Assembly (NCBI GenBank): GCA_964023275.1
Contig: OZ029926.1
Location: forward strand, 25,457,222-25,521,221
From: Norana najaformis
Taxonomy: Eukaryota > Annelida > Clitellata > Crassiclitellata > Hormogastridae
Length of the DNA: 64,000 bases
Direction: 5' to 3'
The position numbers were made by a program, and so were the translations under genes. Below, piece by piece: positions 11,441 to 24,743 of this stretch; the first letter of the stretch is position 1, and every line of letters begins with the position of its first letter. The notes below the pieces were generated by a model. That model saw only the letters and a list, made by a program, of their open reading frames with translations, did not search any database and had not been told where the DNA came from.

Positions 11441-11972
11441 TATACAACATGTAACTTAAACATGCCTTGTGCATTAGACACCGGCACATTAGATGTTGCT
11501 AAATTACTAAACAAGCTGCAGACAACCAGAATAGAAAACTCGAAAGTACTTAATCAAGCTGAAGAAAACCATAATAGTAAACTCGAAATTTATAAAGCGC
11601 TACTCAAAAGCTAAGCCCAGGGCACCAGTTGATTCATGAGAGCTGCGTCAAGTCAGTAGGGTGGTCCAAAGATGCAATGTCAATAACCAAGTCCGGTTGC
11701 TAGAAGACCAGAGAGAGAGGGGGAGAGAGAGAGAGAAAAGGAGCTGTTAGGGTGGGTTGTGTTTAAGCCGAGAGAATTGGGAATGCAGCGGATTTGACAA
11801 GTTCCACATTAAAGTTGGCCTACGTCAAAATACAACTAACTTCGTCCGATCGATTCGTTTTGGTTTGGCATTCATGTTGTTCTGACCAGACAATGGCTTT
11901 TGTCAAGGCACCTCTGTGCGTGAGGATAACAGTCTGCATACCGATTGTGGCTTATTTCAGAGATTTAAATTC

Positions 11973-13620
11973 GTGGGACGCTGTGGTGTAGTGGTATGGT
12001 CTGTGCATTGTAACCGGAGGGTCGCGGGTTCGAATCTGCCTCAAGCCACAGCGTAGCGACCTTTGGCAAGTTGCTCACCCACAACTGTCTTTAAGGAAGG
12101 CAATGGGAAACCAATTCTTTGCTCTCTTTGACTCTTCAGTTCGCCTCCTCATCGATGACCTCCTTCCGCTTCGTCCAGAGCGGGCCCGTCGGGGACCGTT
12201 GGCACCTTGGTTTGACCGATCTTGCCGCGCTTTACGTCGTGAAGTCAGGCGGCGTGAGCGAAGGTATCGACGAACACGTGATCCTGCCGATCGTCTCGAC
12301 TGGAGCCACCATCTTCGCTTAATGCACCGGGAGTTTTGAGCCAAAGAAATGGCATACTGGGAGTCGTTGATAGAGCGGAGAGGAGCAATCCGCGTCGGCT
12401 CTGGTCTTCGCACTCCGGTGTCCTCGGCCGTTCTACCGCTTCCAACTCTCCGACCCAGCCTCCGTTCACAGCGAACGGCTACCTCGACTACATGCGCGGG
12501 AAGATCGACTCGATCCGCCAATCTACTGATGGTTCTCCTCCTCCTTCCTTTCCTCCTACTTCATCTAGGCTTTCATGCTGGAAGCCTCTGCCTTTGGATG
12601 TCCTTCCTCGGCTCCTGCTGGAGTCACCTGCTAAGTCCTGTGAACTGGACTTATTACCACCATTTTTAATCAAGGATTTTATAGATGACTTAATTCCGTT
12701 CTTACACTTGCTATGTAATAGGCCTACCTCCCTGGGTCAGGGTTCACTCCCGGCTTCTCATAAACGAGCTGTAGTCTTTCCCTCTCTCAAGCGCTAGAGT
12801 CTTGACCCCAATGATATCTCTAACTACCGACCTATCTCTAATCTTTCCTTCATCTCTAAGCTTCTTGAAAGATGGGTGTCCATCCAACTGGTTGACTACC
12901 TTGACTCTAACAGTGTCTCCCGCTCATGCTTTTACCAGCTTCGTACCATCCGCCGCTCCCTCTGCTTTCATGCCGTTACTACTCTAATTCATGCCCTTAT
13001 CTGCACCAGGGTGGACTTTGGTAACGCTACCTTTGCTGGACTCTCACTTGCCAATATTTCCAGGCTTCAGTCTGTTCTCAATGCTGCTGCCCGTCTAATT
13101 GGAGGCGACCCCAAGTATGGCCATATAACTTCCTTTATGCGGGATGCTTTGCACTGGCTTCCCATTCAGAAGCGTATCCAGTTCAAGACCCTAACGCTTA
13201 TGCGTAATTGCCTCGTTGGATCTGCTCCATCATATCTTAGGGACTTCTGCATTTCGGTCTCCTTGGTTCCAGGCCGTAGCACTCTTCGGTCGGACTCCCT
13301 GGGACTCCTGACTGTCCCTCGTATGCGCACTGCTACAGCGCAGTCTAGAAGCTTTGCCTCTGTCGGACCTAATAGCTGGAATCGCCTTTCCCGAGAGCTT
13401 CGACTCGAATTCCTCAGTTTGTCCCTTCCTCAGTTTCGCAAGCGCCTGAAGTCTGTATTATTTGACAGTGGTCTCACTGGTTCGGGTCGGGAGCGCCTCT
13501 GATGAGTCTATTCTTGAAGTAGCGCTTTATAAATGTCAGATTACAATCACAATTACTTCACTCGTCCCCTCCCCGGGTGGTGGCATGAAGTCAGTGGACC
13601 TACCTTCGGACAATGAACTC
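11973..13620 (+). repeat. SINE-C split by a LINE insertion
   Basis: The tRNA-like head starts at 11973 (GTGGGACGCTGTGGTGTAGT). The B box is GGTTCGAATCTGCC. The body breaks after GGCAATGGGAAACCA at 12113 and resumes at 13556 with CTTCACTCGTCCCC. Compared with the uninterrupted copy at 1100-1294, the two halves join with almost no loss. The intervening 1.44 kb is LINE sequence. Confidence 0.7.
12114..13555 (+). mobile_element. CR1-like LINE, internally deleted
   Basis: In order: endonuclease-RT linker (PWFDRSCRALRREVRRRERR), the start of the reverse transcriptase (LDPNDISNYRPISNLSFISK, about 12794-12855), then a jump straight to the region after the RT core (RRSLCFHAVTTL, LQSVLNAAARLIGG, LHWLPIQKRIQFK) and the C-terminal tail. 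The catalytic palm of the RT, including the YxDD box, is missing. A short CAATCA-type tail ends it at about 13553. The reading frame changes at least twice, so it is a dead copy. The clade is assigned from the C-terminal motif pattern shared by CR1/L2-like elements. Confidence 0.75.
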
Positions 13621-13679
13621 TTAATTATTTTCGGGCTAGCACAGTCCGTTAAGGGGGCCTTAAATTAGCGGATGCGTTC

Positions 13680-16600
13680 ATTAAAAATTTTGTTGTCGTT
13701 TTCTTGCATAAAGTCGTCTTTTGAACTGTTAACTGTTGTAAGAAAACAGGGAGAACTGCACAGTTTTTCAAATCAATATCAACGGCCACTGTTGCCTTAA
13801 ACAAAGATGTTAATAAGTTGGCCTTAAATGTCGTTAAACATTCGAAACTAACTTATTAACTGTTGAGCGTATGATGACGTGACCATGTAGGTAACGAACT
13901 AAAATTTCGATTCGGTCAAATTTGAATAAATGTGAATATACGCCAAGATTTAAGATAATTCACTTTAAAAAGTACATATATCGCTGAGACATTTTGTCTA
14001 CGAACGAACTTGCCGAAGAAATAAACCCAGAAATTCGATCGAGAGGTATTATTTGAACCTTTAACAGATGACCGAGTCAGGGAGAGCAACTGTGTCTGAC
14101 TGTTACTGTGTTGGCTAGAATTGCATGCACAAAATAACTGAAGCTATGGATAAAAGTCTTTATTCTGTTGGCACTAACCTAAAACAGTTCGCTATCTTGA
14201 TATGTGCACCATCTCTCTGGAATTCTTTGCCTAAGGGCTAAAATCTTTACCCAATGTATCCCATTTCAAAACAGTTGAAGCGCTATTTGAAGAAAGGTCG
14301 TGGATACTTTAACCCCCGATGTTAGCGTCTTCCATTGTCTGTATATTAATAACTGGATGTTGTTATGAGAACCGCCATGACTGCTGATTAGGCATTTCCA
14401 AATGAACACAAGAAATGAGGATTTTGTAAACACAATTGCAGTCCAGCAAAACCACAAATGCATTTCTTTTGGGGAAAAATACAAGTTTATTGCTTCTTGG
14501 CCAGTTTAATGCGTTTTTTGTTGGCACGACTTTACCATTGGTACTTGTGATTGAAATGTATGAAATAATGATCAGGGTATGGAATTACAATAATATCTTT
14601 ATAAGAAAAATTGATGGAAACTAGCTAAACTGATGCAGCCTGATGGCCGCCATTTCAAAATCTAAATTGTGACCACAATCATGATGGAAGTGCCAAATTT
14701 ATGTGACGTGGTTTAGCCAATAGCATGATGGGCGTCAATCTAGTCCCTGGGTTTCCTCTAATGACTGGGATGTTAACGGAACCACTACATTGATGAAATT
14801 ATTGTGGAATTCTGAAATCAACCTGATTGTAAGGTCAGTCCAGTGAGACAGAGAGGCAGCCTACTGTGGATAAGCCTTTTGAAACAGGAAAGTAAGTTCC
14901 TGTAACAATGAGGAGATGTAAGCAAAGTTGATGGATATTAAAAAATAGTCCTTTATGGCCAATATCTGCCGTGGTGTATTATTATTTCTTCCTTTTGTCT
15001 TACAATGACAGAAGCAGAGGAAAATTAGGCCTGCTAATGACTAACAGAAAAATAGCATCAATTTATCTCTAAAATTGTTTTCATATTTCCACAGAAAGAT
15101 GAAATGTTTCTATTCTTCTCGTGCTGAGCAAACACTAAGCAATACCATGGTAGAGATCAAGCGGAAGTCGGCATGGAAAGAAAACGTTGGTGAGTGAGAC
15201 ACCTCTGCCAAGAATGTGAAGAGTTCCGAAAGTACTAGGTAACGGTTGATATATGATCAGGTAAGGCAAATATTGTTTTGCTTTTTGGCCTCACTTGCAG
15301 AATGGTTTCTGAACACCCTTGGCCATTATGCTATCAACAACATCATCTTACGTGCCATTCAGAAAGTCAGTGTACCCAGTTATAGAGCTAGTAATCTCTA
15401 AAAATTATTGTAGAGAATCGATCTACAAGTGTAATTGAACCCAGTTATAGAGCCAGTACTCTCTAAAAATTAGGGTAGAGAATCGATCTACAAGTGTAGA
15501 CTTCTATGCAACACTTAATGTTGAGATCTGGCTCATTGGCAATGTGTAGACTTCTATGCAACACCTTGTAGACAACTCGGCTGTAATGGTTAGATCCACA
15601 TGTATATGGTTCTCCATCTACATTTAAGTACTAGTAAAGTCCACATTTGTGTGGTGCTGCATCTACATTGTAGTGGTTTAGGATCTAAATTTATGTATTG
15701 GTAATTACCATATTTGTTATGATACAAGTCTTGTACATTGATGTACTGTTGTATCTAGCTTTATGCATCAATATGTTTACACAATCATGATGTGGTCATA
15801 TTTACATAGACATACTAAAGATGTACTCAAATCATTTGATAATAAAATCATTAACCACAGTCTATTAGGCTAAATGAGATATATGTATACAGTGCAAAGT
15901 ACTTAAGATGAAAACGGATAGGACAATATATCGTTCTAAAGTATGGACTGAAAGCCTGGTCTATTTCAGTGTAAATCGATAATATCTCGCTTAAGACGAA
16001 ACCCATATGATGGAAACAGTGGTTATTATGAAAATGATATTCGGTCCGTGAATGTAATTCTGTACAATATCCGTCTAATAAGATGAAATGTTGACTGATA
16101 CGCAACAGCTGCATCTTGCAGTAAGGTTTAGGTTCGCACTTTCGTATACGCCTACGGTAGTTTGACAGTGTCCGTCGTTGATGAATGTCAATAATTCGAG
16201 GATGGGTGATTAATGATAAGAAACTAACTGACCACAGGTTCAGGCCTGTCAAATTGTGTTGGTTCATGAGACCAAAGCTATCATAATTACCATATTGATG
16301 CCTATGTATAGGGAGTAGACTTTTATAGCTGTCTACACTAATGTGGCCATTTAATTCGTGAGTAAATTGGGGCTAGTATCAAGTGGCAAGGAAATGAGAG
16401 CAGTCCAAAGATCTGATTACGTGTACTCAGAGAAAACTGCAGGTGAATCAGACAAGGGTCATTGTGAACAGACTTGTGGTGCCATGAACTGCATAGGCCT
16501 ACATAGATTTGTAGTTATGTTGACTCTGTTAATATATAGTCGTTGTTTTAGAGTAGTGATCTCATTTGCTAATGTAATAAATAAATATAAATCCAAATGG

Positions 16601-17750
16601 CCACTAAAGTTCGTAGGAAGAATGCTGTGTCTCGAACCATTAAAAACTATGGCCTGTTACACGTAATATTATAACAGTTTATTCTACCTGTATTTAAATC
16701 CTTGCTGACAATTTTAAGAGGAATAAACTTAACTGTGTAATATTAATAACAGTTAGCAGCCTGCTGTAGTCATATACATATAATGCATATACACGTGCAT
16801 GCATATGCGTCATTTGCTGTTGCATGATAAGTCATGCAGCCATAATGTATTTCTGGCTGGCATGCTGCGCTTACTATTGCCTAATGGTTAATACAAAATT
16901 CGGTTAAGACGAAATGTTTACTCTGATGCCCTGTCTTTCATCTTAACCAAACAGCTCTGTATATTTATTCTGTGCTTCCAGTGGTGGTCATGTGTCATTC
17001 TGTATGTCTGCTTTGTGGCTGTGCATCTTCCTTTATTTGTTTGCTATGTTATTTATTCATTTGTTTTTGTCCATGCCTGTGATCCCTTCCTCAGCTGATG
17101 GACATATGGTGTGTTAACAAATGCATGACTTACTTACTTACTTAAATTGACAACATAATTACAACTGAAGTGCTTTACATAAAGAACAGTTTAAAGAAAT
17201 GAAGTATCAATCACTCAACTTGGTAAACAATCAAAGTAATAAATGCTGATACCTTAATTAAACTAAGATTGCATGTTATCACTAAAAGAACATCCTTTAA
17301 CTTGAACTCCCAAAAAATTACACATACAGTTGAACCTATTACTGACAGTAACCAGGCAATGCACAGTGCCATCTAGTGTAATCCCAAGCTAATATAATCA
17401 AATTTGCACAAAGTTGTCTTTTTTTTATCTTACCATGATGAGATTATGCAGGAAATACTGGAGAAAGGGAAAACCAATAGTTCCAGCCTAATATATAATT
17501 TCAGAACCCTTGATACCTGCCCTGAAGTCTACGTTATTTACCTTACTTGTAATGTTTCGGTGTTACTTTTAAGCATAAAAGACCTTGATAGTGAAGGTGT
17601 AATGGATATATAAAAATGTTGTAACCAACTGTGATTTCAGTATGTGTCAAAGGTGAACTTGAAATTAAAATTGTAATGATCTCTTTACCTCGTTTTATGT
17701 TGATAAACTGCCGAGTTTTAGAACAAAACATCAATACCTTTTGGCAGTAC
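13680..17750. other. Long non-coding stretch, no gene seen
   Basis: AT-rich with scattered stops in all frames; frames up to 138 codons (15851-16267, -) have no recognisable motif. One local duplication lies at 15365-15560. Simple TTACT/TTTATTCATTT runs occur near 17040-17145. Confidence 0.5.
15365..15560. repeat. Local tandem duplication
   Basis: Two copies of about 60 bp containing CCAGTTATAGAGC and GTAGAGAATCGATCTACAAG are followed by two copies of GTAGACTTCTATGCAACAC. They are not in a gene. Confidence 0.8.
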
Positions 17751-18159
17751 GTTTCTTTGCATGTGATGGTTCTGATTTATCACTACTCAGAATCTGACTC
17801 TGACAACAGTTTGGCATCTTCCATTTTTTACACTGGCAGCATCATCGGTCCAATGTGTGTTAAATCAGCACTGGCAGTTCCAGTCTCTGGCTTTTCACGA
17901 ATTATCAGTGTTTGTCTAAAATCTGCAACAGTTTGTTCTTCACTTAGTATAGCTGGTTCAACAAGAACTGCTTTTGTATGACTAGTTAATGGACTACTTA
18001 CTTCAGGCTCAACATTTAGCACAGGTGTTTCCTTAGCTGGTGCAGCCAGTGTTACTGACAGTGAGCCATACCATTTCAAGGTGCAGGTGACCTTGGAACA
18101 TGTCCATCCATTTGTTGCAGGTGAAACTAAAATTCCAAAGCTTTCTGTTCTTTGACACC

Positions 18160-19940
18160 CTATAAAGTATCTGACATGAATAGCGACAACATGGGAGCAC
18201 TTGGCTGAAATCTATTGCAACAAGTGTTGTTATGGGCTGTATATCCTGGGCAAGTTTTCAAGCATCCTTGCTGCATCTTTTTTCTTAGTTTAGCTTTAAT
18301 CAGATTCATTTGTGAAAATGTTCTTTCAACTGATACATTGCTGCAGGGTAATGCCAAAAGTAACAAAAACAAAACTTCCTAGTTGTTGAAAGTCTTGCTT
18401 GCTGATGCATCTGTATGGTTAACAACATCTGTCCAAAATCATTTGACTTCAGTGTCTTCTTTATTTGGCCAAGAAACTAAATGAAGCTGATTCCATTGTT
18501 GTTCCAGATGTCCAAGATTTCCCTGGAACAAAGGTGGAAATGATGATGTTGCTAGCTCAGGTTTCTGTTTTCCCAAACCTGGCCAGACCCAAAACAGATC
18601 TTTCCTAAAAGATCAGATAATGATTCTAACCTTTCAATGTTTGTAGGCATTCTCTCATTTAAAAGTCCCATAAAAACATTTCAACATTAAATCTTAATAT
18701 CTTCTGCCATCTGTGTGTGACCAATGTCAGATTCAGCAAGAATAATTTGAAATCCTGTTCTATGAAATTCTTGACAGCTGCAAGGGGAAATTGATTGGAT
18801 TGGTTGTCAATATCATTCTTAAATGTTGAAGCCCAAGTAGAGAACTTTCTGTTTCATGATGCAATGCAGAATACTGTGATATAATGCCCTCTATTCGCTC
18901 AACAGTTTTACAGGACTGGCTCTATCCAACTCAGAGTTTGTTAATGAATGAGCTGCAGAATGAGCTGCAAGAACACCAAGTATAATTTATTTTCAACTGC
19001 TTCAAAAGCTGCTTTTTAATTTTGCTGCTCATCTTTAGCCACTTCAGTTTGAAGTTTTAATTCGTCAGATTGATCCAGCACCCATTTAACGAATGGCACT
19101 ATCGATAGCCAGCTTGTATCAGACAGTTACATAATTTTGAGAGGTTCTTCCCAAACATTTGTGCACAAGTTTAGTTCTTTATATTTTTGCTGATGAGTGG
19201 CAAGAGAAAGTGGCTTTAAGAAAACCAGCTGTCTCTACCACTATGAATTCAACATTTCTTGGTATTGGTAAGAGTTTAGGAGGAACATAGTTGGATGGAA
19301 TGGCATATGGATTTGATATGCACAGTGTGTGGGCAGGTGTTTCAAAATTTTATAATGACAGAGTTGTTTTTGCCACACACAATGTTGCACCCATCAGTCA
19401 CCAATCCAAGACATCTCTCAATAGAAATATATTTTGAATGAAGGAATTTTTAATGCCATCAGCTGTTCCAGTTTCAGCAAGCCAAGGAATGTTGTTACAC
19501 ATTTCTCTGATGCGGGACTATAATGATGCACCATTACACGTAGCTACTACTTCAGTGTTGTGTAGGAACTTTTGTTTTTGATCAGCGAATAAGCAGAATC
19601 TTTCAAATTAATGAGTAAATTTCTCGTAAGCAGATGACCAATAACTCGTTTTATTAGTATTGTACACTTTGTGCGATGAACTGAAATATCCTTACCAGAA
19701 TTATGATGCATCAATTCGCCTAAATGGTCGGTCGGAATGGCAGGCAAAGTGAATTGCTTGTGTTAGTTCTGCCATCTTCATTGTGTTGTCCACAACTGTA
19801 GACAGGCAACAAGGTTTTTGCATTCGAAAATGGAGCCGCATTGCAAAGGTGCTTGTTGGTTGAAGCATGGGTGATCAAGTCGCTAAGATGTGCATGCATT
19901 TCACATTTGCTGTAGGCTTTTGACTGATTGCCTGGCATGC
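18160..19940 (-). mobile_element. hAT transposase remnant
   Basis: Near the 3' end is a hAT C-terminal dimerisation motif (LALPCSNVSVERTFSQMNLI, about 18300-18365). Upstream, near 19550-19940, are N-terminal-type pieces with CNAAPFSNAKTLLPVY and LTRNLLINLKDSAYSLI, the latter matching the segment that precedes the first catalytic Asp in many hAT proteins. The frame is broken many times between them, so this is an old inactive copy. No terminal inverted repeats were identified. Confidence 0.65.
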
Positions 19941-20439
19941 TACCATTCAGAATGTTTCCCAGTCCTTGAATACCACTTTCCAGATTTGACCACTTAACCT
20001 TAGCAAAGGATTAAATATTGTTCAAAATTTAAAAAAACTTTAAAAATAATATGCTTAAAATCCTGGCATCATCATGATCCATGGGCCAAGAGCCCGTAGG
20101 TGTCCACTGCATGCATTGTCACTTGTCTCCACAGTTCCCGATCTTGTGCTCTTCTTATCAAGGCGTGCAAGTCCTGGCGTAACAAATAATAATAAAAAAA
20201 TGGCATGTGCAGATGAATCTGATGAAATAGGATGATATTTTGATTGTATTTGTGATGAGTTCTTTTAGATGTCATATTACTGGAGCATTCCTGATTTCTA
20301 AGCGAACTAAAGTATAGATCTGTCCTGATGTAGCAACACCTGGTGGATAGATATAGGACCAATGTGAAAGTAAGCAATTATTACTGCATTACTGAACTCT
20401 TTAAAATCGTGAATACGGGATATTTGATAAAATTAGTCT

Positions 20440-21223
20440 AAAACTGATAGGCAAGAATGATAGGCAACCAATGGTCTTCTACCCTTCACCACACCTTATC
20501 TGCAAGCGCTTCCAGTCTATGTGGTCAGATCTTTATGAGACTGAAGCAATCGACCAAAAGGCCTTCCTGCCTGGCCTGTTGAACAGTACACTGTGTGGGG
20601 ACCTCTTGACCATGGCTTCATCCTGAAGTCCAGAGATTTTGAGCAACACAGTCATCTCTAGTGATGACTTATTCCAGCCAGCCTCCGAGATATTGATATG
20701 GCTCTGACACATATTATGTCAAGCTGAAGTGCTGCATGAGGTTGGTGAGTAGTATCTGGGGAACAAGTGTTCTCAAGGTGCATGTTGTTCTCAAGGTGGA
20801 TGGATGTTCAGGTCACTTGTGATGACCAGTCGACTGTTATAAGTTGCAATCACTCCAGCATCAAAGCAAACTCATTGTAAAATGCCTGTGCAGGAGATGA
20901 AGAGCCCAGGTGGTAGACGGCTAGCAGAGTCAGTGGTCCACAGGCTGTAGCGTAATAATAGCGTAATAATATATCCTTGAAAGTCCTTGGCCGATGTAGT
21001 AAATATTTTTCAGAATCCATCACACGAGGAAGATCACATTATGAGTAGCTCTATGTGCATAGGTGTCAGAAAAGGAAGAATGCCACGACTTGGTGACAGT
21101 GAGAATGTCAAAGTTGTGGACAACGATGGTGTTAGCAATGTTGAGGAATTTATTGCCAAGCGATCGAACATTCCAAGCTGCCATCCACAGACCCCATTCA
21201 TCACTACTGGAGGCCCAATCCAT
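20440..21223 (-). mobile_element. LINE endonuclease remnant (CR1-like)
   Basis: The 5' part reads MAAWNVRSLGNKFLNIANTI then FDILTVTKSWHSSFSD, the start of an APE-type endonuclease. Further on, LLAVYHLGSSSP and NEFALMLE correspond to the middle of the same domain. Several stops and frame changes make it inactive. A possible RT-linker piece lies near 20450-20530. Confidence 0.6.
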
Positions 21224-21867
21224 GCAGGCTTTGATGGGGTGGCTGTTGGAGTAGTAGCCAGATTCATGTGGAATGACGAGGCAGACATTGCTCTAATTCT
21301 TGCCGGCTGCCACAAATGAAGTTTGAAAATAGTCTTACGTACTCTGTGTGGTACAACCAAACAAGGTGGTCAAGTTCGCATAGCTGTAATGGTGTGTACG
21401 AATGGACGGGAGGAGTGTCCAAAGGCAAGGCCATGACCAGTAATTAAACGACAGAAGTACCAAAACTATGAAGAGAGTATCCAAATATTATCCAAGTTGC
21501 AAAGTATCTTCAATGTAATTGTATACGAGATTTAAATTCAAAATAATCTCCCTCTTTCTGAACAAAATGGATGATAGCCATCACCACTACAGAGGTCAGT
21601 GTTCACACACCGAGGCACACTTGTCTATATGCATAAATACGCAGCCTCGCTGGTTTGCCTCCTTGACGTGCATAGAACAGCAGCAGTCTGTTTACTGTGA
21701 GGTAAAAGTAAAAGTGTGAGTATCCGTTGGCATAAATGTATCCTATAAAAGTATGGTCACTCATTCAACTGTGTACTGTTTCATTTGTTGAGTGTCTGCG
21801 TCATACAGCATTTGGGGATGGTTGCTTGAGCTTTTCCTGAGCTGAAAGACTTCAAGAAACTTATCAG

Positions 21868-22412
21868 TTACGTACACTTTTCATATCTACTTTGTACCAG
21901 GTATGAAGCTTTCACTACTTTCAAAAACTGCTTTATCAAATAATTAAGTGTAGTATTAACACCAGCTTTCAGGCCTTCTGTTGATGTTGAAATATCAGTA
22001 TACTGTGCTATGGCATCCTCCTGGTAAGAATAATTCTTGTGACTAAGCATGTCAGAACTGCTTGAAGCTTGCACACCAGCGTTATTCTCATTTTTTCTTG
22101 AATTCTAAATACAGACAGTCGAGGCAACTCATGGCTGTCAATGTGGATGTTTTGAACTTCTGTTTTTTTGCTATCTTCCCGGTTAACTTCTCAAACATCC
22201 GACTTTCAAACAGCCTAATCACTTCATCAGTCTTGCACAGCTGCCCGACACTGTCTTTACAAAAGCATGCAAGTATCTCCGTATTAAAGGTGTCCTTTAA
22301 AATACTGAAACTGTCACCTGAAAGATCTAATGGCACTGCCTTGGGCTCTTGTGCAAGAACAGCCATACAGAGTTCCTGTGTTATGAAAAATAATCTTTTG
22401 AGAAGAAACTAG
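21868..22412 (-). pseudogene. Unrecognised protein-coding-like segment with one frame change
   Basis: A frame preceded by a possible acceptor (CATAACACAG) encodes about 95 residues including SGDSFSILKDTFNTEILACF and DEVIRLFESRMFEKLTGKI. It closes at an AAAAAA run near 22083. The overlapping frame then continues for a further 68 codons or more (ASSSSDMLSHKNYSYQEDA, LKAGVNTTLNYLIKQFLKVV) to a stop. The two frames have similar composition, so one indel in a homopolymer may separate halves of one product. I do not recognise the family. It could be a host exon or the tail of a mobile-element ORF. Confidence 0.35.
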
Positions 22413-22614
22413 TTCTCAGTAGTATGTAGACGAAAACCATGCATATGTTGATTTTATGTGCACCGTTTTGGTAGATATGATGTATAACCATAATAAAAAT
22501 AGTGTACTGTATTATTTTATACATTTGTTTATATTTGAGACACATTACATGCAAGTAATGTCAATAGTTCAGAAACTGAGGCATGGAAAATACTATTCGA
22601 TGTGAATTTAAAAG

Positions 22615-22862
22615 AGGAGCCTTTCCTTAAGCTAGCCCTGTGGAAGCCTTGAGTATGAAGTGTTAGCAAATTCATTTTTATTAGCATTGACATGTGAAAG
22701 TGGGTTGCCAGCCCTCTCCCTCATTGCCTGATCTTCCCACTCACAGTAGTCTGTCCTCATTTAGCTGAGTTGGCTAGGGGTACAACTGGAGCCAAAATCT
22801 TGAATCGCATTTCTATCCTGGCAGGGATTTTTGATTACATGCTAACCACTAGACTATTGCAC
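22615..22862 (-). repeat. SINE-D copy
   Basis: Reverse complement of the body seen at 52866-53130 (GATCTTCCCACTCACAGTAG matches the inverse of its middle) and of its head at 22790-22860. Confidence 0.5.
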
Positions 22863-23654
22863 ACCCCTGTTATTTGGTAGGATATTATGTGTGATATATA
22901 GAAAAAGAGCTGTCAGAAGTCTAAAACTATGGTCAACTGTCTGACTCAGGACTAGGCTGAGAGAACTGGTGCTCAACACTGAGGGTAACATGTCCCTACA
23001 TCAAGTTGTGAAAGAGGTATTGCCCCTCCACTGACTTTTCAAGTAAAATCAGTGTTTTACTATGCTGTTTTGCAAAGCTTACAAATGTTTGATCTTGTGG
23101 ATCATTTATATAATAGAGTTTGACAAGGTTAAAAATTTGATTCTCGGTGTTGTAGACGAGCTGATCCAGTTTTCCTAATCGCTATTCGATATCTTGCACG
23201 ATGTCCAGTTCAGTTTCTCCATAGCAAGCAACTAATAATAATCTGCTCCATGTCCAGCTATAGGAAACCCTTATATATAGTCTTAGGTTTTTTACTTTTA
23301 TATGCTTAGCCAACAAGTTTGACTCCATGGTTTGGATAGTGTGCTTCAGGATCAGAATCTGGTTGGTTGGTGCTAAGCGAGAGGATGTTTAGGTTCATGC
23401 ATGGCGACAACGTATTATTCAGATGCTCGATTCGGAAACAGTAAGGCTCAGACATCCTGATTGAAAACGATGTGACACACTGTAAAAAAATCCAGATTAA
23501 AGCAAATAATGACTAACTCAGATGTATCCATTCAGGTGAAGAAGTGTATTAGAGACCTCTAAAAGGTGCTATAGAAATTCTCAGACACATAAAGACCCAA
23601 ATAATGTAGTGGTGACTGTGTTTCTTTTGAAAATATTCGTCTGCCTGTGAATTA

Positions 23655-23930
23655 TCTGCTGTCACTGGCTTCAACTGGCTGCCCATTAAGTGGGGCATTA
23701 TCTTAAAAATAACAACCATGAATGTTAAAGCATTGAATACATTGCAGCCTCCTTAGTCTTTGCGTATGTGGAAGCAACCGCTGGAAAAGCTTGTGATTCG
23801 CCAATCACTTACCTATACCAAAATTACATGTCAAGACTCATGATTTTACTCTGGTCTGTGCATGAGTCTATCTCGGTTCCTAGTGTACATTCATCCACGC
23901 CTTCTCAACTGCAGATTTATGGTCAATGCG
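23655..23930 (+). mobile_element. Short LINE 3' remnant
   Basis: Fragments equivalent to the post-RT region: NWLPIKWGIILKITT and KALNTLQPP in shifting frames, followed by sequence resembling the C-terminal tail. Heavily decayed; no RT motif remains. Confidence 0.4.
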
Positions 23931-24341
23931 CATAATAAGTGTTGGAAATAAATAATAATTTTATATCACTGGTGACATGATTAGCTTACAAACACGTGTG
24001 AATTTAGAGATCAGTACTTTTGACGAAATGGACAGAAAAGACAAAGGTGTAAAATGACGAAGCAGAGACATGAAGCCCCGGGAGGAATTTACCAGTCAAG
24101 CATGAATTCTTGAATTTCAAAATCTAGCAGGCATGTTGAACAGACCTGGATCTATATGGTCCATAAGGCCTATTTCACCCTCTGGCTACCTTAATAATAA
24201 GTTAACATGAATATTTTTGAGTACAGAAATGCAAGCATAAAAGTCTAAATACTTGAGTTATTGTTACTAAGCTTGATGCTTTTCTGTCAAAAGCGTATTT
24301 CCAATAACAAAACTGGATATGTGGCTGATAAATACTTTTAC

Positions 24342-24516
24342 CTCTGGCTTTGTGTCAAGCAGAAGCAGCGGGATTCTGTGCAGCACTACATCTTGCATTT
24401 TGATGTTTACAAGGTGAACTTCTAACATGTGTCTCAATCTAAGTCGGATTTTACGGAGGTCAGGCATCTTCACAGCTGCTGGGTTTGATAAGGCAACCAG
24501 ATGACCTTGTTGACAT
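24342..24516 (-). CDS. Exon-like frame, unrecognised product (copy 1)
   Basis: Bounded by an acceptor with a strong pyrimidine tract (TTTCTTTTTCAAG) and a donor (GAG|GTAAAAG). The 175-nt frame is open in the phase encoding NPAAVKMPDLRKIRLRLRHM, then VHLVNIKMQDVVLHRIPLLL, ending TKPE. It is Leu-rich and basic, and probably helical then strand. No family was recognised and no flanking exon could be linked with confidence. Confidence 0.35.
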
Positions 24517-24743
24517 CTTGAAAAGAAACAAAAAAAATTCTGTTGGTTTGAAGGATCACCAATAAGCTTTTTGCTTCTTCAGTAGGTCTTTGCACATTAT
24601 TGTTTGTGTGCATGCAGCTGCGTGTGTATAGAAATGCAAATAAAAAAGCCTAAACACCAGTTATTGTTATTAAGCTTGATGCAATTCTGTCAAAAGTGTA
24701 TTTCCAATAACGTAGTTGGATATGTGGCTCATAATATTCATAC

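Larger units (their letters stand above)
8244..11972. other. Downstream flank of zinc-finger gene, repeat-bearing, no gene seen
   Basis: Should include the 3' UTR of the zinc-finger gene (an ATTAAA lies at 8436-8441). It also holds a SINE-D head, two MITE copies, a SINE-F copy, a SINE-A copy and a GA-rich run near 11705-11740. A 107-codon frame near 9925-10248 overlaps a MITE and is not believed. Confidence 0.6.

Noticed and set aside
15851-16267. 138-codon minus-strand frame
   Set aside because: No motif, no splice context, His/Ile/Tyr-rich composition typical of AT-rich non-coding DNA.
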